From Labia minor (lineage: Eukaryota; Arthropoda; Insecta; Dermaptera; Spongiphoridae), in assembly GCA_963082975.1 (NCBI GenBank), contig OY720350.1:51662734-51726733 (forward strand): a stretch of 64,000 nt of DNA, read 5' to 3'. Every line of letters starts with the position of its first letter. Position 1 is the first letter of the stretch. The position numbers were made by a program, and so were the translations under genes. Below, in pieces: positions 48,757 to 61,499 of the stretch. The notes beneath the pieces are model-generated. The model made no database searches and was not told the origin of the DNA. It saw only the letters and a program-made list of their open reading frames with translations.

Positions 48757-49235
48757 ATGAGGTTGACCACCCCCCTCCCTTACTATCTACATATAAAAAG
48801 ACAGGCCGAGCTCTCTGAAGTCCCCGCTGCTGTTGTCCCTGTCGCCCGAGTGCTATTGCCTTTGTCTGTCGCTGCGGCCTGTTGTTTTTATCTGCTCGTC
48901 CACTGCTTACTGGGGCTTTTTGGCCCACCGACGCCTTATTCGACCCGTTCGAATTTACATCTCGAACGCGGTGCTTTTGGGGTCGTCGACGAGGCTACAG
49001 ATTGCAGCCGCCGGTCCTGTGCTCCAGAGTTTGTTCCGAGGGGGCAAACCCAGTGATTCCTGAGGGGATCATCTCTACCTTTGGATCCGTGCTGGTCCAT
49101 TCATCCCGTTGGAAACTCGAGGAGGGTCCAAAGCCAATTGATCGTTGGATCAATTGCGAAACCAGCAGAGAAGACATCCAGGCAGCGAACGGCAGCGTAA
49201 ACCCCCATTTAATTCAATTCCCGGTGGTCAGATAA
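48757..49235 (+). promoter_or_regulatory. CpG-rich region with TATA box (5' exon or LTR)
   Basis: A sharp GC-rich block follows CTACATATAAAAAGACAGG (TATA box about 48791-48800). Overlapping frames of 99, 76 and 117 codons run through it in different phases with no recognisable domain, as expected for a CpG-rich leader. No good splice donor was found at its right edge. It may be an untranslated first exon, or the R/U5 part of an LTR. Confidence 0.4.
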
Positions 49236-50188
49236 GTGCACTTATGAACACTTTGAACTATATTAATTTTAGATTGAAAATTTAGATTTAAGTTGATATA
49301 TAAAAATATTTAGGTGACCCTAAATATAATTAATCCGTTTTTAATTGAACCTAATTTTAATTTAATTAAATATTGAAAAAGTTGATTATAGTGTTTATTT
49401 AGCGAGCTTTTTTCAATCCCAAATTCTTAATATATTAAACATAGACCTTTGATACAGTCCATTTAAATTTCCAGGTGCGATAGAAGTGAAGAGGTTGCTA
49501 TCGTAATTTTATTAATTCCTCTTTTTAGCCTTCGAGCAAAATTAATATATATTAAGGATTCATCCCCTTTCATTTCCTCCCACTTTCGATTTTCAGGAAC
49601 AATAGCTTTCTATTATTTTTTAGGTCTTACAAGCCTCTATAGTCGATGTATCAAGCGGATACAATTAATAATATATTTATAAATAAAATGGGATTATTAG
49701 TGGGTAGATACAATATAACAGTTGGTTATTACCTGTTAGAATGTTCACTCAGCGATTTTGGCGTCTTTTTCTATTCACTGTTCAATGAATACTGAAATTC
49801 TTTTATTTTATTTCGATTTATTTTATTTTATTTTAATGTTTTAATATTCTTTTTCAAAGAATTGGCCGAGTCGCTTATCGCTTTTCCATGCAATCCTATA
49901 AACAATCGAATTCTTCTGGCTGTGCCCGTTTGCCACCTGCATTTATAAAATAAAGAATATCATTTATTCTTTATATATTAATAATTTAATTGATAATGAA
50001 AATAATTGAAGGAATGTTTTTCATTAGAAAATGATAATCTGTAGATTTATATATAAAATTTATAAATGTATACATATTTTCATTTACAATTCGATTAGAA
50101 ACAATTTTTTATTTTATATTATTTTGTTATATATTATTATATTTTATAGCCTAAGTTTTTAATTATATATTAATTATATACATAGATA
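49236..50188. other. AT-rich stretch without recognised features
   Basis: 49460-49520 and 49860-49945 are slightly less AT-rich. No motif recognised. Confidence 0.4.
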
Positions 50189-50232
50189 TCCAATTCAAAT
50201 TGTGAGATAGTCGAGTGGAGACACTCCAGCTT
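50189..50232 (+). mobile_element. Family B 3' terminal fragment B10
   Basis: Only the last 44 bases of family B are present (TCCAATTCAAATTGTGAGAT then AGTCGAGTGG...CACTCCAGCTTA), keeping the 3' inverted motif and hairpin. Confidence 0.85.
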
Positions 50233-50833
50233 ATTTACTTTTGTAAATGTTTGTAGTTCTTTAAAGCTGTAATTTTTTCTATAAATACATAATAGTTGTA
50301 GGAATCATTAACACCAATAACCATGTCATAATATTTTTCCGTATTATGCCAAGAACTGATCGTTTTCCAAATAGATTTAAACTTAAATAATCATTTTCTT
50401 AATTTTTTTTTTTTTTTGATATCGGCAAATACCAATTTATCCAGTTTGAAAATTTAAAGATAATATGAATAAACAATCGTAAATTAATATAAAATAAAAT
50501 ATTTTATAAAAATCGATTAGACTTAAATGGGCTAATTTTAGTATTCTCAACTAAAGATGGGGATGTATAGAGAACATTTAATTCTTCATTAAGTAATCCC
50601 CAATATTCCCCAATGGTATGGATTATATCTGTTCATATAATATCTGTCAATAATATGATGAATATTATTAATTTCAGGGCTCTCTATGAAAAATATTCTT
50701 TAGAATTATTAAAACCTTCGATAAAATTTATAAATGATTCAATGCTAAATATACTATTAGATAGTCTTCAAAATTATCATCCATTCAAGGAGTATATTTA
50801 TTTTGTTATTTTCGAAGTGACTATAATTTCAAT

Positions 50834-51597
50834 CAATGGCGTACCTAGAACTTTTGCCGCCCGGGGCGATCTCCAGTTTGCCGCCCTTTTTATTATAAGT
50901 CAATCAAATAGTGGTATTTATAAATTAATGCACATAAATAAATTATTAAGTTATTTAATCAATATTAATTAATACACAGAGAGTAAATTTTTTTACACAT
51001 ATTTGTATGCACTCGTAAACATATATATATTAATATAATATTTACTCTTCTAGCTTTCATACTAGAAAAATCGTGTATAATGCTCTCAAAATTTATATTT
51101 ATATTTTTTCTACCGGTCCTGCTTTTCAAAAGAAAAATCGATGATTTAAAAAAATATTGGTATATCACTTTAAAATAATCATAAACTTTTCAAAAGAAAT
51201 GACATTTATAAACTGATATCAAAAAATTTTAGTTAGGAAAAATTGCTGAACAAAATCGTAAAGATGCGTTTACGAATTCAACGAATTTTAATGAATACAA
51301 TAAAATAGAATTATTATCCTGTTCTTGGAATTATAGAATTCAAAATTTACACTAAAATGCATTTATATACACAGAGGAATAATATTCGAAATCATATATT
51401 TAATCATAATTTATATAAATCAAATAGTAAACTTATAATAATCATAATAATCATTTATTATTCAAGAAAGAAAAAAAATAAATATGAAATGAATAAGTTG
51501 CTTTTTACAACTATAACTAAATATAAAAAATGCCGCCCCAAGATAAGTGCCGCCCGGTGCGGACCGCACCCACCGCACCCCCCTAGGTACGCCACTG
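50834..51597. mobile_element. Non-autonomous hAT element, copy D3
   Basis: Left end CAATGGCGTACCTAG (one change from CAGTGG), right end CTAGGTACGCCACTG, perfect 8-bp duplication ATTTCAAT (50826-50833 and 51598-51605). Nearly identical to D1 over its length. Confidence 0.93.
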
Positions 51598-51605
51598 ATT
51601 TCAAT

Positions 51606-52470
51606 AAATAGTCTTATTCAGATGTGTTCAAGTAATATTTTCTATTAAAATTTATATAATTTTTCTCTATCTTTACAATCCAACTGAGATTTCAATGTTT
51701 AAATTTTTTATAAAGTTTTCATTCTGCACATTGAGATTTATTTATTTGTTCTTAAAAGTATCATATCGATTGGTTTGAAAACCATCTAAACTATACCTAT
51801 AGCATAAACAATTAAAGGAAGTATTCGTCGTTTTTATGTGCCATAAAACACAGTGAGGGTGAAATGATGGTGGTGCTGGTATTGTGTTAATTATTCAGGA
51901 CCAGAACGTTGTTATGGCGTTCGTGTCAAGGTGGGTAGTCACGTCAGCAAAAATTCTACTAATAATTTCGAATTAAGATTGCTGGTTAAAAACCTTATAC
52001 ATGTGAAAAAATATATACAAAAATCTGATTTTCTAATCAGAATTCCATGCACTCTATTAAAGTAATTAATCAAAATTACTATTAAATTAATGTAGAATAT
52101 ATTATAGAGTTTGGATCTTATAAAATTTAAATTATAGCTTCTGATTTAGGTTCAACATTTATTAGTAATTTATTATGTACTAAAATTAGATCAAAAGGTA
52201 GTTTAGACATTATTTGTATATAATTGAGCGTTTAACACTGATCCTATTTTCACTCACTCACATTTTTTTATTACATATTTTGATCGGTATTGTGATGTGT
52301 ATTTAATTTCATTTTAAATTAAAATATACTTTCTATTTTTATATAAATTTAAATTAAAACGTCAAAACATTTAAAGAAATGAAAATTTATTTTTTATCCT
52401 AGGATATATTTCAGTGAAGAATAAGGTCGATTTTTTGTGTACACAGATTAGTTTTAGATTTCTATCATGT
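51606..52470. other. AT-rich stretch without recognised features
   Basis: 51840-51960 is less AT-rich (GTGAGGGTGAAATGATGGTG) without a recognised motif. Confidence 0.45.
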
Positions 52471-52472
52471 AA

Positions 52473-53085
52473 TTACTATCTCGTAAGAGATAGTATTGCG
52501 ATCACGAAAATTTTCGATGTTGAGATTTTGATGTTTTTATACGTTTTGAAGGTTCCTGAATCATTTTCACTAAGGTTGAGAAAAATGTCTTTGTGTGTGT
52601 GTATGTGTGTGTGTGTGTGTATGTATGTAACCAAGATTACGCAAAAACGGTTTGAGTTAGAATGATGAAATTTGGTACATGGGCTTTATTCAAAATTCAT
52701 AGTTTTCTATCAACTTTTGAGAAATGTAGCTCAACCGGAAGAGGGTCATTACCTACAACGTTTTGATTTTTTTTCCTCTAAAGTGACCGTAAAAATAAAG
52801 ATATATATTTGATAATTTTTCACATGATTAATAATTGTATAAAACTGCTATATATAGAATTTCAGCTTGATTGAATCGCTGAAAGTACCAGAATTAATTT
52901 TTTAACACTGCAAATCTCACGCGCCAACACGTGCCATGGTGCCATCAATAAAAAACCAAACATGCGCTGGTTTAATATTTATTATTTATAATTTATAATT
53001 AATTAAATTTAATTTAAATATAATATATTATGTTATTTAATCCAATTCAAATTGCGAGATAGTCGAGTGGAGACACTCCAGCTAA
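52473..53085 (+). mobile_element. Family B element, copy B8
   Basis: Full-length, with 5' hairpin ACTATCTC-GTAA-GAGATAGT, palindrome CGAAAATTTTCG, GT tract at about 52590-52626 and canonical 3' end. Confidence 0.9.
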
Positions 53086-53518
53086 ATTTTCTAATAATTT
53101 TGCTTTTATTTAAAGAAATAATTTATTTTACTAAAGATAAAATTTAAAATTTAATATAAAATATATGTTCTATTTTTATCAAAGTTTAAATTAAATCTGA
53201 AATTTTATGAGAAAAATTAATTTACAAAGATTTTTCACTTATAAATTTGATCAATTCACTTTTAATTTGGTTTATTGAATAATCAGAGATTTCAGCATTC
53301 ATTCTCAAATGCTTTTATTTAAAATTAACATATTTTGAATCGTAACTTATAAAATATTAATATTTAAATATGAAATTTTAATATTTCACCTCATTAATTT
53401 ATTAAATTATACATTTACATTTACTCTAGCAGATTTAAAATATCAAATAATTCAATATATAAATAAAATAAAATTTAAAAAATAATAATTTATTATCAAG
53501 AATAACAAGAATTGTTTA

Positions 53519-55387
53519 TCTATATATATAAAGGAGAGTGTTTGTATGTATGTATATATATATGTATGTAATTTGTTTACTTTTTTGCTGTCATAGAAAC
53601 AAACAAAAAAGAAATTTCCTACTTAATCGACACTTTACCGGTAATTTAGAATTATGAACATCAAAAAATAAGAAACGATTTCTATGAAATTACATCACAA
53701 TATTCTTATATATCTCTATGGTAACATAGGCTATAGATTTTATTAATATCTAATTCTAATCAATAACCGCAGAATTTAATTTTTTAAAGTTTATATAGTT
53801 CTCCGTGTTGTTCATTCAAGAGCCAGGCGTGGCCCACTGACTGGCGGACTCATTTTACACAATGTATATAACTAGCAATCAAAGAATTATTATAATATTT
53901 AACTTTTTATTTTAAATTCTAATATTCAAATATCATTTCAATTAAATAATTTATTCTAAAAGTTCTCATGTTAATTAATATAATAAAATATTTAAATCAT
54001 ATTTAACTTAAATTATTTTGTATTTATTCTTTCTATATTTGAATAGTTCTTTTATTTTAAGGGAGGGAATTAACTATGATCTAAAAAAATTAATAAATGA
54101 ACTTAATAATAAAAAATCAAATAAATCCATTAATTTAAATTAATACTATTAATGAATGTTAATTTATCTTTAGTTTTATCAATACTTTTATAGCGTTAAT
54201 TTTTATAAATTGTCTCAAGTCTCTAACTTTGCATTTTCTAAAATTTTATTATAATTAAAAATATTCAATAAAAATCAAGCAATGAAATTAAAATATCGAA
54301 ATGATATGATCAAGAAATATTATACTCTATTATAACATATACAATACTTATAAACTATAGGCGGAGGAAATATTAGACGATATCATTGCGGGTTCATGCC
54401 AAATCGATCAACATTAATTAAGATATTTTCATTATGACAGATATTAAAAAAACCGCGAATTCAATATCTCTGTTCACTAATTATTTGTAGACTTTAGTAA
54501 AACCTACGCATGACTCAATAGATCCGGATAAACTTTTTCAAATTTTGATCTTAAAATATATCTTGAAGGTAGTAAAGAAAGAGTAAGATGCGGAAATCAA
54601 TTGTAAAATATTAGGTGGCCCAGACGACTTAAATATAATAGGAGATTCGGCAATTGCAATTACAGATAGCGAGGAAAAATTAATCGAGGTAGGAAAAGAG
54701 ATGAGGTTTGAAATTAATAATGATAAATAAATATATTTAGAAACAAACAGGAGCAGTATTAACATACAAAATGTAGAATTTGAATATGTAGAAAAATTGA
54801 ATGTAATCACGAAGGATAATAATATTTGAGAAGAATTTAAATCGTAGATGCAATCGGCAAACGCCTGTTATCATGCAGTAAAGAGGCTTATCTCATCAAA
54901 ATTATTATAAAAGGGAATGAAAATTAAAATATATAAAACAATTATTTTGTCTGTTGTATTATATGAGTGTGAGACATGGTCTATGATCTTAGGAGATGAG
55001 AGTGGATTCAGAGTATTTGAGAATAGGATTCTTCCCAGCATTTATGGGCCAAAGATGAGGACACCAGGGAATGACGTAAGAAAGATGGAACAGAGGCTCA
55101 GGAAAAGGACACTTGGAGAAATGTGGTTGTAGCTGCCAAGAACTTTCGAGTAGATAGTTATAACATATTCAATAAAAATATATATAATTAATTTACTGAT
55201 TAAATTAAAATATATTTTAAATAATCACACAATAAGAAATGAATGTTTTATGTTATACATTGATTGAAACAAAATGGATGAAAACCTTTTACTACTTTCA
55301 ACCAAATACTATGTACCACTCGGGGGTACAGGGGGCGGAGCCCCCGTCTAGATGTGAAGAGCGACGAAGGAGCTCTGAGCAGCTAGT
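53519..55387 (+). mobile_element. Composite Helitron-like unit carrying a LINE
   Basis: The left end TCTATATATATAAAGGAGAG follows an A, as in Helitrons. The right end has hairpins GGGGGC-GGA-GCCCCC (about 55334-55348) and AGAGC...GCTCT, then ends CAGCTAGT at 55387. Between them is the decayed LINE at 54364-55150. Positions 53676-53740 match, inverted, the Helitron at 15.55 kb. A second possible end (AACTAG, about 53870) means this may be two adjacent insertions. Confidence 0.5.
54364..55150 (+). pseudogene. LINE reverse-transcriptase and C-terminal relic
   Basis: Reading through stops: CGFMPNRSTLIKIFSL (usual GFRPNRSTxDQIF), VDFSKTYDSID (usual VDFxkAYDS), a DD box decayed to GGPDDLNIIGDSAIAI (usual YADDxxI), EEKLIEVGKEMRFEINNDK, then YKTIILSVVLYECETWS and FENRILPSIYGP. 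This is the order of palm motifs and C-terminus of a non-LTR retrotransposon common in insects (RTE- or Jockey-like; clade not resolved). The endonuclease domain is missing. The tail AACTTTCGAGTAGATAGTTA marks the end of the LINE portion. Confidence 0.75.
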
Positions 55388-55574
55388 ATATATATATATA
55401 TACAATCTCACAAAAATTCGTGATTATATCCCTGATAAATCTGATAGTAATAATAACAATAACATTCACGGAAACCTAAACCAACATATATATATATATA
55501 AATTTATATATATTTATACATATTTATATTTATAATATATTTTTATTTTAAATTTCAAAGTTTTTTTTAATGAT

Positions 55575-56171
55575 TTTTACTATCTCGTAAGAGATAGTAT
55601 TGCGATCACGAAAATTTTCGATGTTGAGATTTTGATGTTTTTATACGTTTTGAGGGTTCCTGAATCATTTTCACTAAGGTTGAGAAAAATGTCTGTGTGT
55701 GTATGTGTGTGTGTATGTATGTAGACAAGAATACGAAAAAACGGTTTGAGCTAGAATGATGAAATTCGGTACATGGACATTATTCCAAATTCATAGTTTT
55801 CTATCAACTTTTGAGAAATGTAGCTCAACCGGAAGAGAGTCATTACTTACAACGTTTTGATTTTTCTTTTCCTCTAAAGTGACCGTAAAAATAAAGATAT
55901 ATGTTTTATAATTTTTCACATGATTAATAATTGTATAAAACTGCTATTTCAGCAATTGATTGAATGGCTGAAAGTACCAGAATTAATTTTTTAACACTGC
56001 AAATCACGCGCCAACACGTGCCATGGTGCCATCAATAAAAAGCCAAACATGCGCTGGTTTAATATTTATTATTTATAATTTATAATTAATTAAATTTAAT
56101 TTAAATATAATATATTATGTTATTTAATCCAATTCAAATTGCGAGATAGTCAAGTGGAGACACTCCAGCTT
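55575..56171 (+). mobile_element. Family B element, copy B9
   Basis: Full-length apart from small deletions near 55940-55960. 5' hairpin intact; GT tract at about 55693-55723; 3' end has GCGAGATAGTCAAGTGGAGA, one change in the hairpin stem. Confidence 0.87.
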
Positions 56172-56174
56172 ATT

Positions 56175-57725
56175 TATTATATTATAGTTTATAAGAAAAA
56201 TGTGGAATGAGTGGAATAGAATGTGAATTGTACCTCACATTATTTAATAATTTGTAATTGTTTTCCTAAAACGTGACAAATTTGACAGTTGTTTAATTTA
56301 GAAATTGAATCAAATGAGATCTGATAATCAGCTATTATTATGAAAACAAAAATCTTTCAAGTTATGCTTACAAAATTTTCAAGAGAGTATTAAATCAACA
56401 AAACATTTTATTGATTAATTATAAATATATTTTTTTTAATAATATTAATTAATTTAATATTTATCATTAGAGCTCTTATCAAATATCTCTTGTAATTATT
56501 AAAATCAAACTACTAAATAAGTTTTGCACTCTATTTATTTTTTAAATTATTCATTTCTAATACAATTAGTATCAATTGGCCGGGGCACTTGGACCATACC
56601 TTCAAACAGGGCGTCTGGGCCTATCTAATATATTCCATATTGATTAAAGTTCAAGTAAATTGAAATAATTCTTTAAAGTATTCTTTAAAGTATTATAATA
56701 GTTTTGACAGTTAGCACAGTTTAATAGGCATGACAGCTGCTGCATTGTCAGTTTTTCGCATTTTAAGATTGAAATTATGTAAAAAAAAAAACTTTTCTTT
56801 GAAAACATCAAAAAGGTTTTTTTATGCTTAGATTGATACTAGAAAATTTGATATTTAAAATGAATAATAAATTATCAAAGAGAAGAAAAAAAATATTGTA
56901 CGTACATTTATTTTCGAGGAAAAATTGATTAAAATAATGCGCTTCATGCTTGATTAATGATAAATATAACTTGAAAGAGACAGTTATTTTATACACTGAA
57001 GTCATGTTAAAGTTAATCAACCCAACCTCATTTTGTAAAATAAAACTGAGCTTAATATAATGCAATATATCATAGTATAAATTATATATTTTGTTACAAA
57101 TGAATTAAATATAATTAAATATATTTAAACATAACTCGAGAGAGAGAGAGAGATAATTTTGAATTGAAAAGAATTATAATATTCTATTTCATTATAAAGT
57201 AATTAATTTAAACTTCCAACTGTGAGATGTAAAATCAGCCAGTAAGAGAGAGAGAAAGGAATGGAGAAAGAGAGTATAAATTTAACACAATTCCATAATA
57301 ATAATAATAATAATTATGAATTGTACAGATACACAGAAAATATTATTAAAATTATAAATCATAGAGAAAGAGGAGAGTTGTGATTTATAATAAATGGTAA
57401 GTAACAAATAATTCATATCATATCATATATATATGGCCTTATAATTTTCTCCCCCCCCCCCCTTCACCAGAAACAATTTATTTAATGATTATAAAGCGAA
57501 CGAAACAAAATTAGGTTATTAATACAAATATCCATTATCTTAATTAAAAAATAATTTTATTAACTGTTGTTGAAAATCGTGTAAAAAATACATGCGCCAT
57601 ATGGTAATTTTGGGAATATGTTCCACAACTTTAAAAAACGCTTATAGAATCGAAAAAACACATTACATAACTTTAATCCTTCGTACCATCTACATAAATT
57701 AAATATAGAAAATTTTACCATCAAA
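56175..57725. other. AT-rich stretch with one small GC-rich scrap
   Basis: At 56576-56625 TGGCCGGGGCACTTGGACCA and AAACAGGGCGTCTGGGCC stand out but match nothing recognised. (GA)n lies at 57136-57152 and a run of 13 C at about 57450-57462. Confidence 0.45.
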
Positions 57726-57729
57726 TTAA

Positions 57730-58700
57730 AATAAGTTGACCTGTGGCCAGGTCCGAACCGACCGACGGTTTGAAATAAATTAATTTCCAGCTACAGAAAC
57801 AATTTCAAATAATTTTAATATATCTATTTCTTCTTCTTCGTTGTCGATAACTTCCTAGCGGAAGTGTCGTGGCCCTAATAACTCCAAGGAGTCATAGGGT
57901 GTTCATGGGAAAATTTGACCGAAGTGGTTTCCCCTTGCCTTCTTCGGTGGGGCAGCCGATGTTAAATTGAATTAGATTTTTATATTTATTAATTTATTAA
58001 TTTATTAAATTAAATTAAATTAAATTAATTGAGGGGCAGCATGGCTGAATGGGTAGAGTACTAGATTTCTACACAGGAAGCCTGAGTTCGAATCCCAGCA
58101 TAGAACTCAAGATTATATATTTATTTAATTAATTTAATTTAATTTAATATATCTATTAATGTAATAAAAAACAGATATGGATACATAAATAATAAATATA
58201 AACATTTTTAATTTTATTTTATTTATAATATCTATGCAAGACCAGGCTGTGACGTCATGAATGGCTGGATGACGTCAAATAATTTTAAATCAAGAAAAAA
58301 CTAATAAATATGATTTTTCTCGAGGATAAAACCAATACAAAGTGCATGATTCGTGGTGATATATAAAAAAATCTCCTTTGGTGTGAAAATAACCCTTGCC
58401 TTCCTATCGTCGATTGCTAATACTACCACTTCCGGTTTCCGGAATTGCACCAAAAGTTGATCAATTCATCCCACTGATGTATTAAGTAAATATACCAAAT
58501 TTCATCAAAATCGGTTGAGCCGTTCAGGCTGTACACATCTATACGGACGGACAGACGGACAGACGGACGGACAGACATCATGCTAAAAATACTTTTTTCT
58601 GTTTAGAAAATGCATGATTCGTGGAGATATGTAAAAATCTCCACATGTGAAATTTGGTGTGAAAACAATACCTCCCTTACTATCGTCGGTCGGTAAAAAT
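57730..58700 (-). mobile_element. Family A element, copy A9, interrupted by a SINE
   Basis: Both ends of family A are intact, with an expanded (GGAC/AGAC)n at about 58543-58573. A 314-bp insertion with target duplication splits it at 57829-58142. One TGACGTCA site is intact; the other reads TGACGTCAAAT. Confidence 0.9.
57829..58142 (+). mobile_element. tRNA-derived SINE
   Basis: A perfect 15-bp target duplication TTTAATATATCTATT (57814-57828 and 58143-58157) brackets the insertion, as LINE-driven retrotransposition leaves. Inside, at 58033-58105, is a tRNA-like segment with Pol III A box TGGCTGAATGGG (58042-58053) and B box GAGTTCGAATCC (58084-58095). An AT-rich tail of TTTAA units follows. 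A separate module (57829-57963, containing GAAGTGGTTTCCCCTTGCC) lies upstream, so the order is unusual for a SINE. Confidence 0.85.
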
Positions 58701-58704
58701 GAAC

Positions 58705-59108
58705 TTTAATTTAAATACCAACTTTTAGAACATTATTTAGTCTATTGAATTACAATGTTCAAGAAAACAGTGAAAATTCATAAATGCAAAGAATAATACC
58801 ATGAATTCACAAACAAGTGTGGATATAAGCTAATTAAAATTTAAAAATATATTTTTTTAGGTTCGTGTAAAAAAGGGTTGAGTAGGCTATATATATATAT
58901 ATATTGTCGTATATTGGAGGCTTAATATGGGTTGGTATATAAAAAAAATGTTTTTGAATATTAATAATTTTAATGTTAAATTTAATTTGGATAGCATTTT
59001 GGTTAATTTTGAATAGAAAATAGCGACAGGTAATTAGGGAAAAGGTAAAATTGAATTCATTCAGAAGAAAAAACAGATATTATACTAAGATAAAATTAAA
59101 TATTTAAT
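58705..59108. other. AT-rich stretch without recognised features
   Basis: (AT)n at about 58891-58904. Nothing else recognised. Confidence 0.5.
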
Positions 59109-59110
59109 AA

Positions 59111-59303
59111 TAATAAGTTGATCTGTGGCCAGGCACAGAACCGACCGACGGTTTGAAATAAATTAATTTCCAGCTACCTTTAGCTTTTGTGTGAAAATAA
59201 CCTTTGTCTTTCTATCGTCGATCGGTAATACTACCACTTCCGGTTTCCGAATATACACCAAAAGTTGATCAATTCATCATACAGATGCATTAAGTAAATA
59301 TTT
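59111..59303 (-). mobile_element. Family A element, deleted remnant A10
   Basis: The 3' end is present with a decayed hairpin (GATCTG-TGGCCAGG). A deletion then joins CCAGCTACC to the second-block region (TTTGTGTGAAAATAACC) and CTACCACTTCCGGTTTCC. It stops at GATGCATTAAGTAAATAT, lacking the microsatellite and 5' end. Confidence 0.8.
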
Positions 59304-59304
59304 A

Positions 59305-60412
59305 GCAATACATAATGGTATAACATTTAAGAATTACGAATTTTTTTATTTCATATATTCAAATTTAAATTCAGCATAGAAATTCTATTTAACTGAAATA
59401 TTTTATAAATTAACTGATCAGATGTTTTTTTGTGTGTAATTATAAAAAAGATAACATGAAAATATATATATTAGTTCAATAGCTCTTGCTTGAAATCAAA
59501 ATAAGATAAACAAGTAAATATATTGGAAGTTGTCTCGAGATATATACAATAGAATATAGAATACGAGTAATATATAATATATATAACGTAACGCCTACGC
59601 TGTTTAGCTAATAGAAGCTTCCGAGCTTTAAAATTATTTCCAAATTTATAATTCATTCATTCTAATAAAATATCTGCCTTTATAATCATTTGTATTTTTT
59701 TTAATGCAGATTAAAAATACTTTGAAACTGTTGTTAATCAATGTATCACATATTAATTTTTCGTTATTATAACTTTTAATGAAATAATAATATTTAGATA
59801 TATTTCAAAGACACATAATAAAATTCTTGTTTAATAAATGAAAGTATTAAAAACTGACCCTATCTATTATCTATAATTAAAAGAGAATGTTAAAATGATT
59901 TCTATTTAAATTTCAATTGATTTTTGATTTTGATAATCATGTAGAATTCTCAGAAAATAATTGATATTGAAAGAATAAATATTTATCAGAATTTATCATT
60001 TTTTTAGATAAATTAAACAGTAAATTACAAGATAAAAGAAAAAAAGAAAATAAATTAGCACTACCGTTTGGGTGTCTCTAGAATAAATGTCACTTCAAAT
60101 TGAAAATAAAAAAATTATATTTACATAAATGAATAATAATATTCAAATATATATTAAAAAAATCAACTCATATTGAATAGAAAATATTAAAAAATAGAAT
60201 AATAATAATAAATAGAAATATATATACCAATATATATATATATAGGGTACGATATATAATATTATTATATCCTATTATATTAAATGACATGAGAAAAATG
60301 AAATAGAAAAAAGATTAATTAGAAGAAAAGAAGATATATACATTTTCAAATTCTAATAAAATGTGTAAATAATTTTAAATTAAATTTTGAGTAATGTGCA
60401 GATATATCACGT

Positions 60413-60456
<44 letters not shown>

Positions 60457-60660
60457 TAAAATATCATTCATAATATGAATATGAAATAAAAAACAAATAT
60501 GATATTTTTCTATTAAAATAATTATTAAAAAAAATCAGTAAATCATTTGAGACTTTATTAGAATGATGGTAGAGGTGATGTTAATTGATCGCTTTATATT
60601 GGTGAATTATGATAATTTCAATAGAAAATACACTTACGGTTTTGATATAGAAGAGAAAGT
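59305..60660. other. AT-rich stretch with an (AT)n microsatellite
   Basis: (AT)n at 60416-60449. No coding or transposon signal recognised. Confidence 0.5.
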
Positions 60661-60664
60661 AAGA

Positions 60665-60790
60665 GTGTCATCGCCGCCCGCCTGGTTTGAGTTGACATGC
60701 GCACTCACACAACGAAATCGACTGACTGACTGAGTGAGTTTTCACTCGACTAGGAGCCCCTGGCATTTAGGCAACCAGCAATACAAGCCA
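60665..60790. other. Isolated GC-richer patch
   Basis: GTCATCGCCGCCCGCCTGG and a run of GACT units (GACTGACTGACTGAGTGAGT) stand out from AT-rich flanks. No frame or transposon end was recognised. An untranslated exon is possible. Confidence 0.3.
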
Positions 60791-60794
60791 CCTA

Positions 60795-61495
60795 ATTTAA
60801 ACTTGAAATATTTAAATAGTATACTCTATTATTAATTATTAATCGTATTATTTCTGAATCTAATATTTCCATAAAAACTTTTAATAAGCATGCAAAAATT
60901 TTAAAATATATTTATATATTTGAATTTTCTAATATAAGAAACGAATGGTTATCAATTTTAATGGAATTTAGAAAAAAATAAACAAATAAAAATTTTAAAA
61001 GAAACTATTGGAAAATAAAATATGATTTATACATTTATAGTATAATATCAAGATGATAGATATATCATATATTAGGTTTTTTGGAATATTGTTTTGATAT
61101 TTTCATAAATGGGTTTAATAAAAATAGAATAAATAATAATAAATTAATAATAATAAATAATAATATTAATTCTATTTAATAAATAGAATTAATAAAAATA
61201 GAATAGTAAAGAGCTATCAAAAGATGATTTAATACGAGATAAAACAAGAAAATTTAAATAAAATTTATACAAAATTGATTAAGGTACCTTAAGTCTATAC
61301 CAGTCTATGCCAGTAGGTATAGATGATTATTAAGAATAAGTAAATTTTGAAAATTTACTTTATTTAATAAGTTAATTAGTGTTTCTCCCTTTAAATGACA
61401 GTGGGGTAAAAAAGATCATCCACCCCCTTTTGTATTGAATGAGGTGTGTGATTCTATCTATCCGATCATAAGATTTAAAGTTTTTAACAAAATTT
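60795..61495. other. AT-rich stretch without recognised features
   Basis: AATAATAAT runs at 61129-61165. Nothing else recognised. Confidence 0.5.
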
Positions 61496-61499
61496 TCAC

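Noticed and set aside
48757..49056. 99-codon protein-coding gene with a hydrophobic segment
   Set aside because: Two other frames are equally open in the same CpG-rich block, and there is no domain or splice support.
58033..58105. Functional tRNA gene
   Set aside because: A and B boxes are present, but the acceptor and anticodon stems do not pair well, and it sits within a 15-bp target duplication, so it is a SINE component.
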